Shown: piece after piece, positions 1 through 6,359 of the stretch
Numbering within the stretch: the first letter of the stretch is position 1
Layout: each line of letters opens with the position of its first letter
Assembly (NCBI GenBank): GCA_023425455.1
Contig: JAFACP010000317.1
Location: forward strand, 1 to 12,960
Reading direction: 5' to 3'
Source: Pseudomonadota bacterium
GTDB taxonomy: Bacteria; Pseudomonadota; Gammaproteobacteria; Enterobacterales; Enterobacteriaceae
Length of the DNA stretch: 12,960 nucleotides
Position numbers and translations under genes: made by a program
The notes under the pieces: generated by a model
Seen by the model: only the letters and a program-made list of their open reading frames with translations
What the model was told of the DNA's origin: nothing
Databases searched by the model: none

Positions 1-3
1 CAT
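1..3 (-). other. Possible start codon of the next minus-strand gene, cut by the window edge
   Basis: On the minus strand an ATG occupies the last three bases of the window, nine bases after the bluF stop codon. It is preceded by a purine-rich AAAGGTG that could serve as a ribosome binding site about five bases upstream. In E. coli the gene next to bluF on the same strand is bluR, the MerR-like repressor antagonised by BluF. This could be its start, but no coding sequence is visible, so the identity is only inferred from synteny. Confidence 0.3.
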
Positions 4-12
4 GTACACCTT

Positions 13-1236
13 TCAACAGAACTCAAATTTTTTCTCGGGCCAGGCGACTGGCGGGATCCCGCCGGTTCGCGGGCGAGCGAAGAGGTGTCCCTGGAACTGG
101 GCAATTCCGGCAGATTCCAGCCACATCCACTCTTCGGCCAGCTCCACGCCGACAGCGCAGATCTGAATTTCCAGCGATGCGCAACAGGTGATAATCGACT
201 GAATAATCGCCTGACGCGGGCCGCTTTTATGCACGCTGGCGATCAGATCGCGATTAATCTTAATTCTGTCCGGCTGGAACTGCGCCAGCAGCTGCAGGCC
301 AGCAAACCCGGCGCCGAAGTGATCGATCGTCACGCTGATACCGGCGCTTTTTAGCTGCCTGACCGAGTGTTTGAACTCGTCGATCCGTGAGATGGCCTCC
401 CTCTCGGTAAACTCAATCGTAATTTGTTCGGGAACAAAGCCGTTGGATTCGATCGCCGAGAGCAGAAAAGCGACGGCGTCGGGCATGTTGACCAGCGTCA
501 TCGGCAGCAGATTGAGGGACAGCGGCTGATCCTGCAGCCCAAGGGCGCTGGCCATCGCCAGCGCAACCTGCTTACTCTGCAGGTCAGACGCGTACAGCGC
601 CTGGCCCGACTGTGCGCCAAAATAGGCCTGCGGCGAGTCGCCGGACGGCGTGCGCACCAGCGCCTCCCAGCTGACAATCTGCTGCATGAAAGGGTCGACT
701 ATCGGCTGGAAAGCAAAACTGCAGTCCGCCCCTTTTGCCACCGCCTCTGGCTGAAGGGAGAGCGGGGTTTCCTCCGGGATAAATTCCCAGGAATCCGCCG
801 GGGGCAGCTCAAAATAGTTGGCCTTTTCCGTGGCTTCAACGAAGGTGCGGAAAAATTGCAGGGCGCGATCGCGCCAGGCCAGCTGATAGCGGGTTGTGCC
901 CTTATCAAGCACGCGCTGCAGCACCTCTTCCCGGTCATATTTCCGCAGGTCAAAGAGCTCCATCCCGACGTTGCCAAAGCGTCGGCGGGGACCGTGATCG
1001 CACAAGAGCTCGACCAGATTATGGTGGCGCGGGTCACGGCAGATCCGGGCATAAATCGCCATGACCCCCTCTTCTGGCCCCTCCAGTAACTGGAAAAAAT
1101 GCGTTCCGTTGAACAGCAGGATCCCGGTGACATCTTCACGTCTGTTTTTACTGTTTGCAGCAGCTACCATGTCTTCCAGCGCGTTGACCGGAACGTCATC
1201 GCAGAGATGGCTGCGGTAAATGATGGTTGTTAGCAT
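13..1236 (-). CDS. bluF: BluF: blue-light sensor with BLUF domain and degenerate EAL domain
   Basis: A 407-residue cytoplasmic photoreceptor; E. coli BluF (YcgF) is of similar length. Residues 1 to about 95 form the BLUF flavin domain: Tyr7, Asn31 and Gln49 sit where the flavin-contacting Tyr, Asn and Gln are expected, and FFQLLEGPEE is the family signature. Residues about 170-400 form an EAL domain. Its first motif reads WEALV, EFTERE, RIKIN and the C-terminal FQGHLFARP are retained, but the DDFG motif reads DHFGAG. That substitutes a metal-binding aspartate and suggests no c-di-GMP hydrolysis. In E. coli, blue light makes BluF bind and release the repressor BluR from the ycgZ operon, which lies divergently here too. 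The start at 1236 is supported by AGGA five bases upstream. A continuation FEFC replaces the shorter C-terminus known from E. coli. Confidence 0.95.
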   Translation of the reverse strand: MLTTIIYRSHLCDDVPVNALEDMVAAANSKNRREDVTGILLFNGTHFFQLLEGPEEGVMAIYARICRDPRHHNLVELLCDHGPRRRFGNVGMELFDLRKYDREEVLQRVLDKGTTRYQLAWRDRALQFFRTFVEATEKANYFELPPADSWEFIPEETPLSLQPEAVAKGADCSFAFQPIVDPFMQQIVSWEALVRTPSGDSPQAYFGAQSGQALYASDLQSKQVALAMASALGLQDQPLSLNLLPMTLVNMPDAVAFLLSAIESNGFVPEQITIEFTEREAISRIDEFKHSVRQLKSAGISVTIDHFGAGFAGLQLLAQFQPDRIKINRDLIASVHKSGPRQAIIQSIITCCASLEIQICAVGVELAEEWMWLESAGIAQFQGHLFARPRTGGIPPVAWPEKKFEFC

Positions 1237-1363
1237 GCTATTCCTGCGCAGTTGGAGGGGTTACCACGACAGCCGTGGATAATGCTCTTTTATAGCATAT
1301 TAATTGCCCAACAAATAATTTACATCTCAATGATTTACAGCAGTGATACCTGAAATCTTACCG

Positions 1364-1401
1364 CTTGTACAAGTATGCCAAACAACAACATCTTGTACAA
1401 T
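1364..1401. promoter_or_regulatory. Paired TTGTACAA palindromes, candidate BluR/MlrA-type operator
   Basis: Two copies of the perfect palindrome TTGTACAA lie at 1365-1372 and 1393-1400, 28 bp apart; the first extends to the 10-bp palindrome CTTGTACAAG (1364-1373). MlrA, the closest paralogue of BluR, is reported to recognise TTGTACA half sites with inverted partners, so these fit an operator for a MerR-like regulator of the BluR/MlrA type controlling ycgZ-ymgA-ariR. A third TGTACA occurs at 1506-1511. On the minus strand TTGTAC at the right-hand copy is 17 bp from CATACT preceded by TG, so a minus-strand promoter overlapping the site is also possible. The identity of the binding protein is inferred. 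Confidence 0.5.
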
Positions 1402-1424
1402 ATATCCTGTGCCTGCGTGATAAA

Positions 1425-1454
1425 AATAAAAGACAATAATCTATTGTTTTTATT
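1425..1454. repeat. Inverted repeat (bulged hairpin) upstream of ycgZ
   Basis: AATAAAA and ACAATA on the left arm pair with TATTGT and TTTTATT on the right arm around a three-base loop at 1439-1441, with one unpaired G at 1432. The stem is about 13 bp but AT-rich, so as RNA it would be only moderately stable. It may be a protein-binding site or a structure in a long ycgZ leader. Confidence 0.4.
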
Positions 1455-1494
1455 AGTAGTTTGATTGATCGTTCGTTACAGAATTAAAAATCTA

Positions 1495-1509
1495 TACATT
1501 TTTAATGTA
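1495..1509. repeat. Short perfect inverted repeat TACATT-TTT-AATGTA
   Basis: A 6-bp perfect inverted repeat with a three-base spacer lies about 68 bp before the ycgZ start. It overlaps a TATACA hexamer (1493-1498) that could be a -10 element for ycgZ, and it runs into TGTACA (1506-1511), the same core as the upstream palindromes. It is compatible with a repressor site at the ycgZ promoter. No -35 element at proper spacing was convincing. Confidence 0.3.
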
Positions 1510-1576
1510 CAGATTTAAAAAATATGTATACCTTAAATGTAACGTTACTGATTACGGACATTTACAGGAGCGCAAC

Positions 1577-1816
1577 ATGCAACAGAACGGTTATAGCGAT
1601 AACTCTGCCGCAGCGATCAGCCACTATTTCGCCAAAGCCGACCTTCCCACCCAGCAGGAGACGCTGGGACAGGTGGTGGTAGAGATCCTGAGCGACGGTC
1701 GTCACCTCAACCGCAAATCGCTGTGCACTAAATTACTCAGCCGCCTTGAGAAGGCCAAAGGGCCGGAAGAGGAACAGCATTATCACATGCTGCTTGGCCT
1801 GCTCTTTGAACGATAA
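1577..1816 (+). CDS. ycgZ: YcgZ: small connector/regulatory protein
   Basis: A 79-residue soluble protein closely matching E. coli YcgZ (78 residues): the stretches YFAKA, TQQETLG, EIL, RKSLC and the C-terminal GLLFE are shared. In E. coli the protein belongs to the BluR/BluF-controlled operon whose products act through the Rcs phosphorelay to raise colanic acid and lower curli. The start at 1577 is chosen over an in-frame ATG at 1505 because AGGAG stands six bases before it and the homology begins there; the upstream extension is AT-rich leader. It is the first gene of an operon with ymgA and ariR and is visibly related in pattern to AriR (YF..A, then L..G..L..K....L...LE), suggesting tandem duplication. 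No enzyme motif is present. Confidence 0.92.
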   Translation: MQQNGYSDNSAAAISHYFAKADLPTQQETLGQVVVEILSDGRHLNRKSLCTKLLSRLEKAKGPEEEQHYHMLLGLLFER

Positions 1817-1821
1817 ATCGT

Positions 1822-2142
1822 ATGACAGGTAGTGACGCAGACAAACTGATTGACCAGCTGATTGGCGAGGCTGTGCTCGCGCTGCTACAGGAGCGGGGGC
1901 CGCTGACCAGCACCAGCCTGGTTCAGCGTCTGCGTGAGATGAAAGCACGTGAAAAAGATCCCCGGCGGCGGGAGATTCTGGCAAGGGCCATCGCAGAGAC
2001 TGCAGACAGCATCAGCGCCCTACAGCGTCATAAAACCGCGCAAGGACGCAGTACCAGAGAGGGAACTCTCCTGAACAGAAAAGGCAATGCACTCTCATCG
2101 GCGGGCAGCGGAAAACCCGCCGATCCGAAGAAGATGCATTGA
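1822..2142 (+). CDS. ymgA: YmgA: small connector protein with extended C-terminus
   Basis: A 106-residue protein whose core aligns with E. coli YmgA (about 90 residues): GEAVLALLQ near residues 15-23, then SLVQRLREMK, then RRREIL near residues 48-53. The tail from about residue 68 is basic and low in hydrophobics (NRKGNALSS, KPADPKKMH), longer than in E. coli and probably disordered. The start is five bases after the ycgZ stop, with no clear Shine-Dalgarno sequence, so translation is probably coupled to ycgZ. In E. coli YmgA acts with AriR to stimulate the Rcs pathway and biofilm matrix production. The core resembles the other two small proteins of the operon. A later ATG at 1939 would remove the conserved first helix and is less likely. 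Confidence 0.85.
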   Translation: MTGSDADKLIDQLIGEAVLALLQERGPLTSTSLVQRLREMKAREKDPRRREILARAIAETADSISALQRHKTAQGRSTREGTLLNRKGNALSSAGSGKPADPKKMH

Positions 2143-2171
2143 CCACAACCTTACGACGACGGTGAGAACAA

Positions 2172-2450
2172 ATGAGCGAAACCATTCAGATTCAACCCGA
2201 CTACACCACAGCATTCAATGACAGCGCATTAGTCGAGTACTTCCGTCACGCGGGCGATCGTTTCGCCGACGAGTCCGCCATCTTTTCTACAGCGGTGCGC
2301 TGCGTTCTTGCCGCTGAAGGACATTTGTCCAATAAAGCGATCATCCTCTGGCTGATCCAGACGCTTGAAGCAACTGACGACGTGATCCGCGCGGATGTGA
2401 TCCGCAAAACGCTGGAGATTGTCGTCGGCTATACCATGGACGACCTCTGA
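2172..2450 (+). CDS. ariR: AriR (YmgB): biofilm and acid-resistance regulator
   Basis: A 92-residue protein matching E. coli AriR/YmgB (88 residues). The C-terminal half is nearly identical in pattern: SNKAIIL near residues 53-59, LIQTLE, then ADVIRKTLEIVVGYTMDDL at the end. The E. coli protein is an all-helical, Hha-like dimer that affects biofilm formation, acid resistance and Rcs signalling. The start is supported by GGTGAG about five bases upstream; the gap after ymgA is 29 bases, consistent with one transcript. It is the last gene of the operon here; ymgC, which follows ariR in E. coli, is not present before fdhF. No clear terminator with a T-run follows it. Confidence 0.92.
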   Translation: MSETIQIQPDYTTAFNDSALVEYFRHAGDRFADESAIFSTAVRCVLAAEGHLSNKAIILWLIQTLEATDDVIRADVIRKTLEIVVGYTMDDL

Positions 2451-2475
2451 TCCCCGCCCTTCTCTGCCTGTCTCC

Positions 2476-2515
2476 GTGTCATCGTCACTTCTGTCGACGG
2501 TCCTGTCGATGACAC
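2476..2515. promoter_or_regulatory. 12-bp inverted repeat upstream of fdhF, candidate FhlA (enhancer) site
   Basis: GTGTCATCGTCA at 2476-2487 and TGTCGATGACAC at 2504-2515 are inverted copies differing at a single position, with a 16-bp spacer. A further TGTCGA lies at 2492-2497. The repeat is centred about 75-90 bp upstream of the predicted sigma-54 transcription start, where an enhancer-binding activator would sit. In E. coli fdhF the activator is FhlA, which binds an upstream site about 100 bp from the start. The match to an FhlA site is inferred from position and symmetry only. As a hairpin it lacks the T-run of a terminator for ariR. Confidence 0.5.
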
Positions 2516-2557
2516 GCCCTCTCTACGGTAACACCCTGTAAAATAACAAAAGAAAAT

Positions 2558-2574
2558 TTGGCATGGTTCGTGCT
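2558..2574 (+). promoter_or_regulatory. Sigma-54 (-24/-12) promoter of fdhF
   Basis: TTGGCATGGTTCGTGCT matches the consensus TTGGCACG-N4-TTGCW at all but two constrained positions, and the invariant GG (2560-2561) and GC (2572-2573) are separated by exactly 10 bases. Transcription would begin near 2585, giving a leader of about 56 bases before the fdhF ATG. E. coli fdhF is likewise sigma-54 dependent and activated by FhlA with formate under anaerobic conditions. The element lies inside the region that a longer fdhF reading frame would cover, which argues for the downstream start codon. Confidence 0.8.
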
Positions 2575-2640
2575 TATCACGGGTACGGGGCTGGAACATC
2601 CAGTCAATCATCGCTTCATTTCTTAACAGGTCTGTTATTG

Positions 2641-4791
2641 ATGAAAAAAATCGCAAGCGTCTGCCCTTACTGTGGAGCGGGCTGCAAATTAAACCTCGTC
2701 GTTGACAACAACCGCATCATTCGCGCCGAAGCCGCCGATGGCGTTACCAACCAGGGCACATTGTGCCTGAAAGGGTTTTACGGATGGGATTTCCTCAACG
2801 ATACGCGCCTGCTGACCCCCCGCCTGACGCAGCCCATGATCCGTTACCACAAAGGAGAAGCATTTACCCCTGTCACCTGGGAAGAGGCGATTAGCTATAC
2901 CGCCCGCAGGCTCCACGATATCAAAGCGCAGTTTGGTCCCCGCGCCATTATGACCACCGGCTCCTCACGCGGTACTGGCAACGAGACAAACTACGTCATG
3001 CAGAAATTTGCCCGCGCGGTACTCAACACCAACAACGTGGACTGCTGCGCGCGCGTCTGTCACGGCCCGTCGGTTGCCGGGCTGCAGGAAACCCTCGGTA
3101 ACGGCGCGATGAGCAACGCCATCAGCGATATCGAAAACTCCAAATGTCTGCTGGTATTTGGCTATAAATGCGCGGATTCTCATCCGATTGTCGCCAGGCG
3201 CGTGCTCAGGGCTCGTGAAAACGGCGCCAAAATTATCGTCTGCGATCCGCGGCGTATTGAAACCGCGCGTATCGCCGACCAGCATCTACAGCTGAAAAAC
3301 GGCAGCAACATGGCGCTGGTTAACGCCTTTGGCTATGTGCTGCTGGAAGAAGAGCTGTATGACAAAAACTACGTCGCACGGTTTACGGAAGGGCTTGAAA
3401 CCTACCGTCAGACGGTGCAAGCGTACGCGCCCGAGAAGGTCGAGCACCTGACCGGGATCCCGGCGCAGGATGTACGCCAGGCAATGCGTACCTTCGCCGC
3501 CGCCCCGTCCGCCACGGTGATGTGGGGGATGGGTGTCACCCAGTTTGGTCAGGCGGTCGATGTGGTTAAGGGGCTCGCAAGCCTCGCGCTGCTGACCGGC
3601 AACCTCGGTCGCCCTGCCGTCGGCGTCGGTCCGGTTCGCGGGCAAAACAACGTTCAGGGGGCGTGTGATATGGGCGTGCTGCCGAACATGTTCCCCGGCT
3701 ACCAGAACGTGACCGACCCACAGGTTCGACAAAAGTTTGCCGACGCCTGGGGGATCGATGTCAGTCTGATGGATGACCAGGTCGGCACGCGCATCACCGA
3801 GGTGCCGCATCTGGCGCTGGAGGGCAAGGTCAAAGCCTATTACATCATGGGGGAAGATCCGCTTCAGACCGAGGCCGATCTTGGTCTGGTACGCCGCGGT
3901 TTTGAGGCGCTGGATTTTGTCGTCGTCCAGGACATCTTTATGACCAAAACCGCCGAAGTGGCTGACGTCCTGCTGCCGGCCACCTCCTGGGGCGAGCACG
4001 GGGGCGTGTTCACCTGTGCGGACCGCGGTTTCCAGCGCTTCGGCAAAGCCGTTGAGGCCAGCGGTAATGTGAAACGCGACTGGGAGATCATCAGCCTTCT
4101 GGCCAGCGAAATGGGCTACCCGATGCATTACGACACCAACCAGCAAATCTGGGACGAAATGCGCGAGTTGTGTCCGCTGTTTTATGGCGTGACATACGAG
4201 AAAATGGGCGAGATGGGTCACGTTCAGTGGCCGTGTCCGACACTGGATCATCCGGGCACGCCGTATCTGTACAAAGATAATCAGTTCGATACCCCGAGCG
4301 GCAAAGGGCAGTTGTTCGCTGCCGCCTGGCGTGCGCCTGCCGAAACGCCGGACGCAGAGTTTCCGCTGGTGCTGTGTACGGTGCGCGAGGTCGGACACTA
4401 CTCCTGCCGCTCGATGACCGGTAACTGCGCGGCGCTGCAAAGCCTGGCCGATGAACCCGGACGCGTGCAGATCAATCCGGCCGATGCGCATAAGCTGGGC
4501 ATTAGCGACGGACAGCTGGTGTGGGTGCGTTCACGCAGGGGCAAGGTGATTACCCGCGCGAACGTCAGCGAGCGTATCAACACCGGCGCGGTCTATATGA
4601 CCTACCAGTGGTGGATTGGCGCATGCAATGAGCTGACGCAGGATAATCTCGATCCGGTATCCAAAACGCCGGAGACGAAATATTGCGCGGTACAGCTGGA
4701 GGCGATTGACGATCAGCGCTGGGCGGAAGATTTCGCGGCCAGCGCCTATCAAACCATGAAAACGCGGTTAATTGACGCCGTAAACGTCTGA
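2641..4791 (+). CDS. fdhF: Formate dehydrogenase H-type catalytic subunit, cysteine form
   Basis: A 716-residue cytoplasmic molybdopterin oxidoreductase (E. coli FdhF has 715) that oxidises formate to CO2 and, in formate hydrogenlyase, passes electrons to hydrogenase. The N-terminal [4Fe-4S] motif is Cys8, Cys11, Cys15 and Cys42, with Lys44 behind it. The active site reads ARVCHGPSV: Cys140 (TGT, 3058-3060) replaces the selenocysteine of E. coli, followed by His141; Arg333 in PVRGQNNVQG is conserved. Other signatures are SSRGTGNETNYVMQ, CDPRRIETARIAD and the C-terminal MTYQWWIGACNEL. The start at 2641 gives the family N-terminus MKK....CPYC; an in-frame ATG at 2563 lies inside the sigma-54 promoter. 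A weak AACAGG precedes the start by about ten bases. Two stops in tandem (TGA TAA) end the gene. No hydrogenase or selenocysteine genes are visible nearby. It may coexist with a selenocysteine paralogue elsewhere. Confidence 0.95.
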   Translation: MKKIASVCPYCGAGCKLNLVVDNNRIIRAEAADGVTNQGTLCLKGFYGWDFLNDTRLLTPRLTQPMIRYHKGEAFTPVTWEEAISYTARRLHDIKAQFGPRAIMTTGSSRGTGNETNYVMQKFARAVLNTNNVDCCARVCHGPSVAGLQETLGNGAMSNAISDIENSKCLLVFGYKCADSHPIVARRVLRARENGAKIIVCDPRRIETARIADQHLQLKNGSNMALVNAFGYVLLEEELYDKNYVARFTEGLETYRQTVQAYAPEKVEHLTGIPAQDVRQAMRTFAAAPSATVMWGMGVTQFGQAVDVVKGLASLALLTGNLGRPAVGVGPVRGQNNVQGACDMGVLPNMFPGYQNVTDPQVRQKFADAWGIDVSLMDDQVGTRITEVPHLALEGKVKAYYIMGEDPLQTEADLGLVRRGFEALDFVVVQDIFMTKTAEVADVLLPATSWGEHGGVFTCADRGFQRFGKAVEASGNVKRDWEIISLLASEMGYPMHYDTNQQIWDEMRELCPLFYGVTYEKMGEMGHVQWPCPTLDHPGTPYLYKDNQFDTPSGKGQLFAAAWRAPAETPDAEFPLVLCTVREVGHYSCRSMTGNCAALQSLADEPGRVQINPADAHKLGISDGQLVWVRSRRGKVITRANVSERINTGAVYMTYQWWIGACNELTQDNLDPVSKTPETKYCAVQLEAIDDQRWAEDFAASAYQTMKTRLIDAVNV

Positions 4792-4795
4792 TAAA

Positions 4796-4822
4796 CAAGA
4801 GGCTCGCGGTGCGAGCCTCTTG
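4796..4822. terminator. Hairpin between convergent fdhF and fdnI
   Basis: CAAGAGGCTCGC (4796-4807) pairs perfectly with GCGAGCCTCTTG (4811-4822) around a GGT loop, a 12-bp stem located between the fdhF stop (4791) and the fdnI stop (4829). On the minus strand it is followed by TTTAT; on the plus strand by the weaker CTTCTGTT. It probably terminates both transcripts, more efficiently for fdnGHI. Confidence 0.8.
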
Positions 4823-4828
4823 CTTCTG

Positions 4829-5467
4829 TTACTCCCTGGATTTCGCCTTCGCCTCCATCTCACGATACCAGCGCGGATGGTGTTTTTTCGCCCAGCGTCG
4901 GCTGACCTTCCCCTCAATCATGCCTGTAATCGAGCCTTTCACCCAGAACGCCATGTAGATATGGATCAGGATGGCATGGATCAGCACAATCGCCGCCGTG
5001 GCGTGAATAAGCAGGCTCCAGCGCACAAGTCCTGTCGGGAAATAGTGCGCGAACCACGGTCGCCAGATGATGATACCGGTCGCCAGCAGAACGAAAATCA
5101 GACTCATGATGCTCCAGAACATCATCTTCTGTCCCGCATTGTATTTACCCACGTCGGCGACCTTATGCTCATTGCCTTTCAGCACTTCCACGATCCCTTT
5201 TAGCCACGGTATGTCCTGTTTATCCGGGATATTGTGACGAACGAAGCGGAAAAACATCAACATCAGCGCACAGAAGATCAGCACGCCGAAAAACGGGTGC
5301 AGAATGCGCCCCATCTGCGGTGTGCCGAAGGTCTCAGTGAGCCATTGCAGCGTCGGGAAAAAGAGGGCGATGCCGGAGAGCGAGACCAGAAAGAAGCAGA
5401 TCACAACCGTCCAGTGGCAGGCGCGATCGATAAACGTCGTGCGCAGGATCATCTTACTGTTATTCAT
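4829..5467 (-). CDS. fdnI: Formate dehydrogenase-N type gamma subunit (cytochrome b556)
   Basis: A 212-residue inner-membrane di-haem cytochrome b that takes electrons from the beta subunit and reduces menaquinone. Four hydrophobic helices are visible (roughly residues 18-38, 54-75, 114-134 and 150-172). All four haem ligands known from E. coli FdnI are in place: His18, His57, His155 and His169. The conserved block [18 protein letters not shown] precedes helix 3, and the C-terminal tail [19 protein letters not shown] is basic and cytoplasmic. The sequence is closer to FdnI than to FdoI by recalled comparison, and is a few residues shorter at the C-terminus (217 in E. coli). The start codon overlaps the end of fdnH by 8 bp and is preceded by GAGGAG within fdnH, so translation is coupled. 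Last gene of the fdnGHI operon. Confidence 0.94.
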   Translation of the reverse strand: MNNSKMILRTTFIDRACHWTVVICFFLVSLSGIALFFPTLQWLTETFGTPQMGRILHPFFGVLIFCALMLMFFRFVRHNIPDKQDIPWLKGIVEVLKGNEHKVADVGKYNAGQKMMFWSIMSLIFVLLATGIIIWRPWFAHYFPTGLVRWSLLIHATAAIVLIHAILIHIYMAFWVKGSITGMIEGKVSRRWAKKHHPRWYREMEAKAKSRE

Positions 5468-6347
5468 GATCGTTCTCCTCTTCGTCGTCGTCGGTCTCTT
5501 TGTTCGGCCCCACGCCGATATAGTGATAAATCAGCCCGGCAAAGGTGGCGATAAACCCGGCGGCGGAGAGCGGCTTGAGCACCCCTTTCCACAGATTAAC
5601 CGGGAGGTCGATTTTCGGCTGTTGCGGCAGGTTGTGATACAGCGTCGGCTGGTCGGCATGGTGCAGCACATACATCACGTGCGTTCCGCCTACGCCCTGC
5701 GGGTTATAGACTCCCGCCTGCGGATAGCCTCGCTTTTTGAGCTGCGCCACGCGCTGCTCGCCCAGCTCCAGCATCTCTTTTTTGCTGCCGAAATGAATCG
5801 CCCCCGTCGGACAGGTTTTGACGCAGGCTGGCTCTTGCCCGACGCTGACTCTGTCGACACAGAGGGTACATTTGTAGACGCGGTTATCGTCCGGGTTAAG
5901 ACGCGGCACAGAGAACGGACACCCTGCGATGCAGTAGCCGCAGCCGATACAGTGTTCAGACTGAAAGTCGACGATGCCGTTGGCGTACTGAATAATCGCC
6001 CCGGCCGACGGACAGGCCTTCAGACAGCCCGGATCGCTGCAGTGCATACAGCCATCCTTGCGGATCAGCCACGCCAGCTTGCCGTTTTGCACGGTTTCGC
6101 TAAAGCGCATGACCGTCCAGGATTTGGCGCTTAAATCCAGCGGGTTGTCATACACCCCTTCGCAGACGCCAACCTCATCGCGAATGTCGTTCCACTCTGA
6201 GCACGCCACCTGGCAGCCTTTGCAGCCGATGCAGGTTGTGACGTCGATCAGTTTGGCGACTTGCGCTCTGAAGTCGCGCGCCTGCGGCGGCGGCGTGATG
6301 CTGTTGGTGGCCGAGCGTTTGATAATATCTTGTGATTGCATGGACAT
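5460..6347 (-). CDS. fdnH: Formate dehydrogenase-N type beta subunit, four [4Fe-4S] clusters
   Basis: A 295-residue iron-sulphur protein (294 in E. coli FdnH) that carries electrons from the periplasmic alpha subunit towards the membrane cytochrome. Sixteen cysteines form four clusters: Cys39/42/45/49, Cys100/103/108/112, Cys133/136/139/143 and Cys160/163/175/179. A single transmembrane helix near residues 258-279 ([15 protein letters not shown]) anchors it, followed by an acidic tail. The opening [20 protein letters not shown] is typical of the family. The start at 6347 has AAGGAGG six bases upstream; a second in-frame ATG two codons later is less well placed. Only 12 bases separate it from fdnG. 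The protein itself has no Tat signal and would be exported with the alpha subunit. Confidence 0.95.
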   Translation of the reverse strand: MSMQSQDIIKRSATNSITPPPQARDFRAQVAKLIDVTTCIGCKGCQVACSEWNDIRDEVGVCEGVYDNPLDLSAKSWTVMRFSETVQNGKLAWLIRKDGCMHCSDPGCLKACPSAGAIIQYANGIVDFQSEHCIGCGYCIAGCPFSVPRLNPDDNRVYKCTLCVDRVSVGQEPACVKTCPTGAIHFGSKKEMLELGEQRVAQLKKRGYPQAGVYNPQGVGGTHVMYVLHHADQPTLYHNLPQQPKIDLPVNLWKGVLKPLSAAGFIATFAGLIYHYIGVGPNKETDDDEEENDHE

Positions 6348-6359
6348 ACGCGGCCTCCT

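Larger units (their letters stand above)
1237..1576. other. Divergent AT-rich control region between bluF and ycgZ
   Basis: This 340-bp gap contains no convincing gene and is clearly more AT-rich than the flanking coding DNA. It must hold the bluF promoter (minus) and the ycgZ operon promoter (plus). A possible bluF -10 element is TATAAA on the minus strand at 1289-1294, without a good -35. The region also holds the paired TTGTACAA palindromes and two further inverted repeats annotated separately. The ycgZ ribosome binding site AGGAG is at 1566-1570, six bases before its ATG. AT richness makes silencing by H-NS plausible, but that is inference. Confidence 0.6.

Noticed and set aside
1505..1576. 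Longer N-terminus for ycgZ
   Set aside because: The extension is AT-rich leader with no ribosome binding site and no homology; AGGAG stands correctly before the ATG at 1577.
2476..2515. Terminator hairpin for the ycgZ-ymgA-ariR operon
   Set aside because: The arms are 16 bp apart and no T-run follows; the position relative to the sigma-54 promoter fits an activator site better.
2563..2640. Upstream in-frame start for fdhF giving 26 extra residues
   Set aside because: The ATG lies inside the sigma-54 promoter element, ahead of the predicted transcription start, and the family N-terminus MKK....CPYC begins at 2641.
3286..4491. Long open frame (401 codons) on the minus strand inside fdhF
   Set aside because: It is fully antisense to a well-conserved enzyme gene, has no recognisable domain and has the composition expected of a GC-rich shadow frame.
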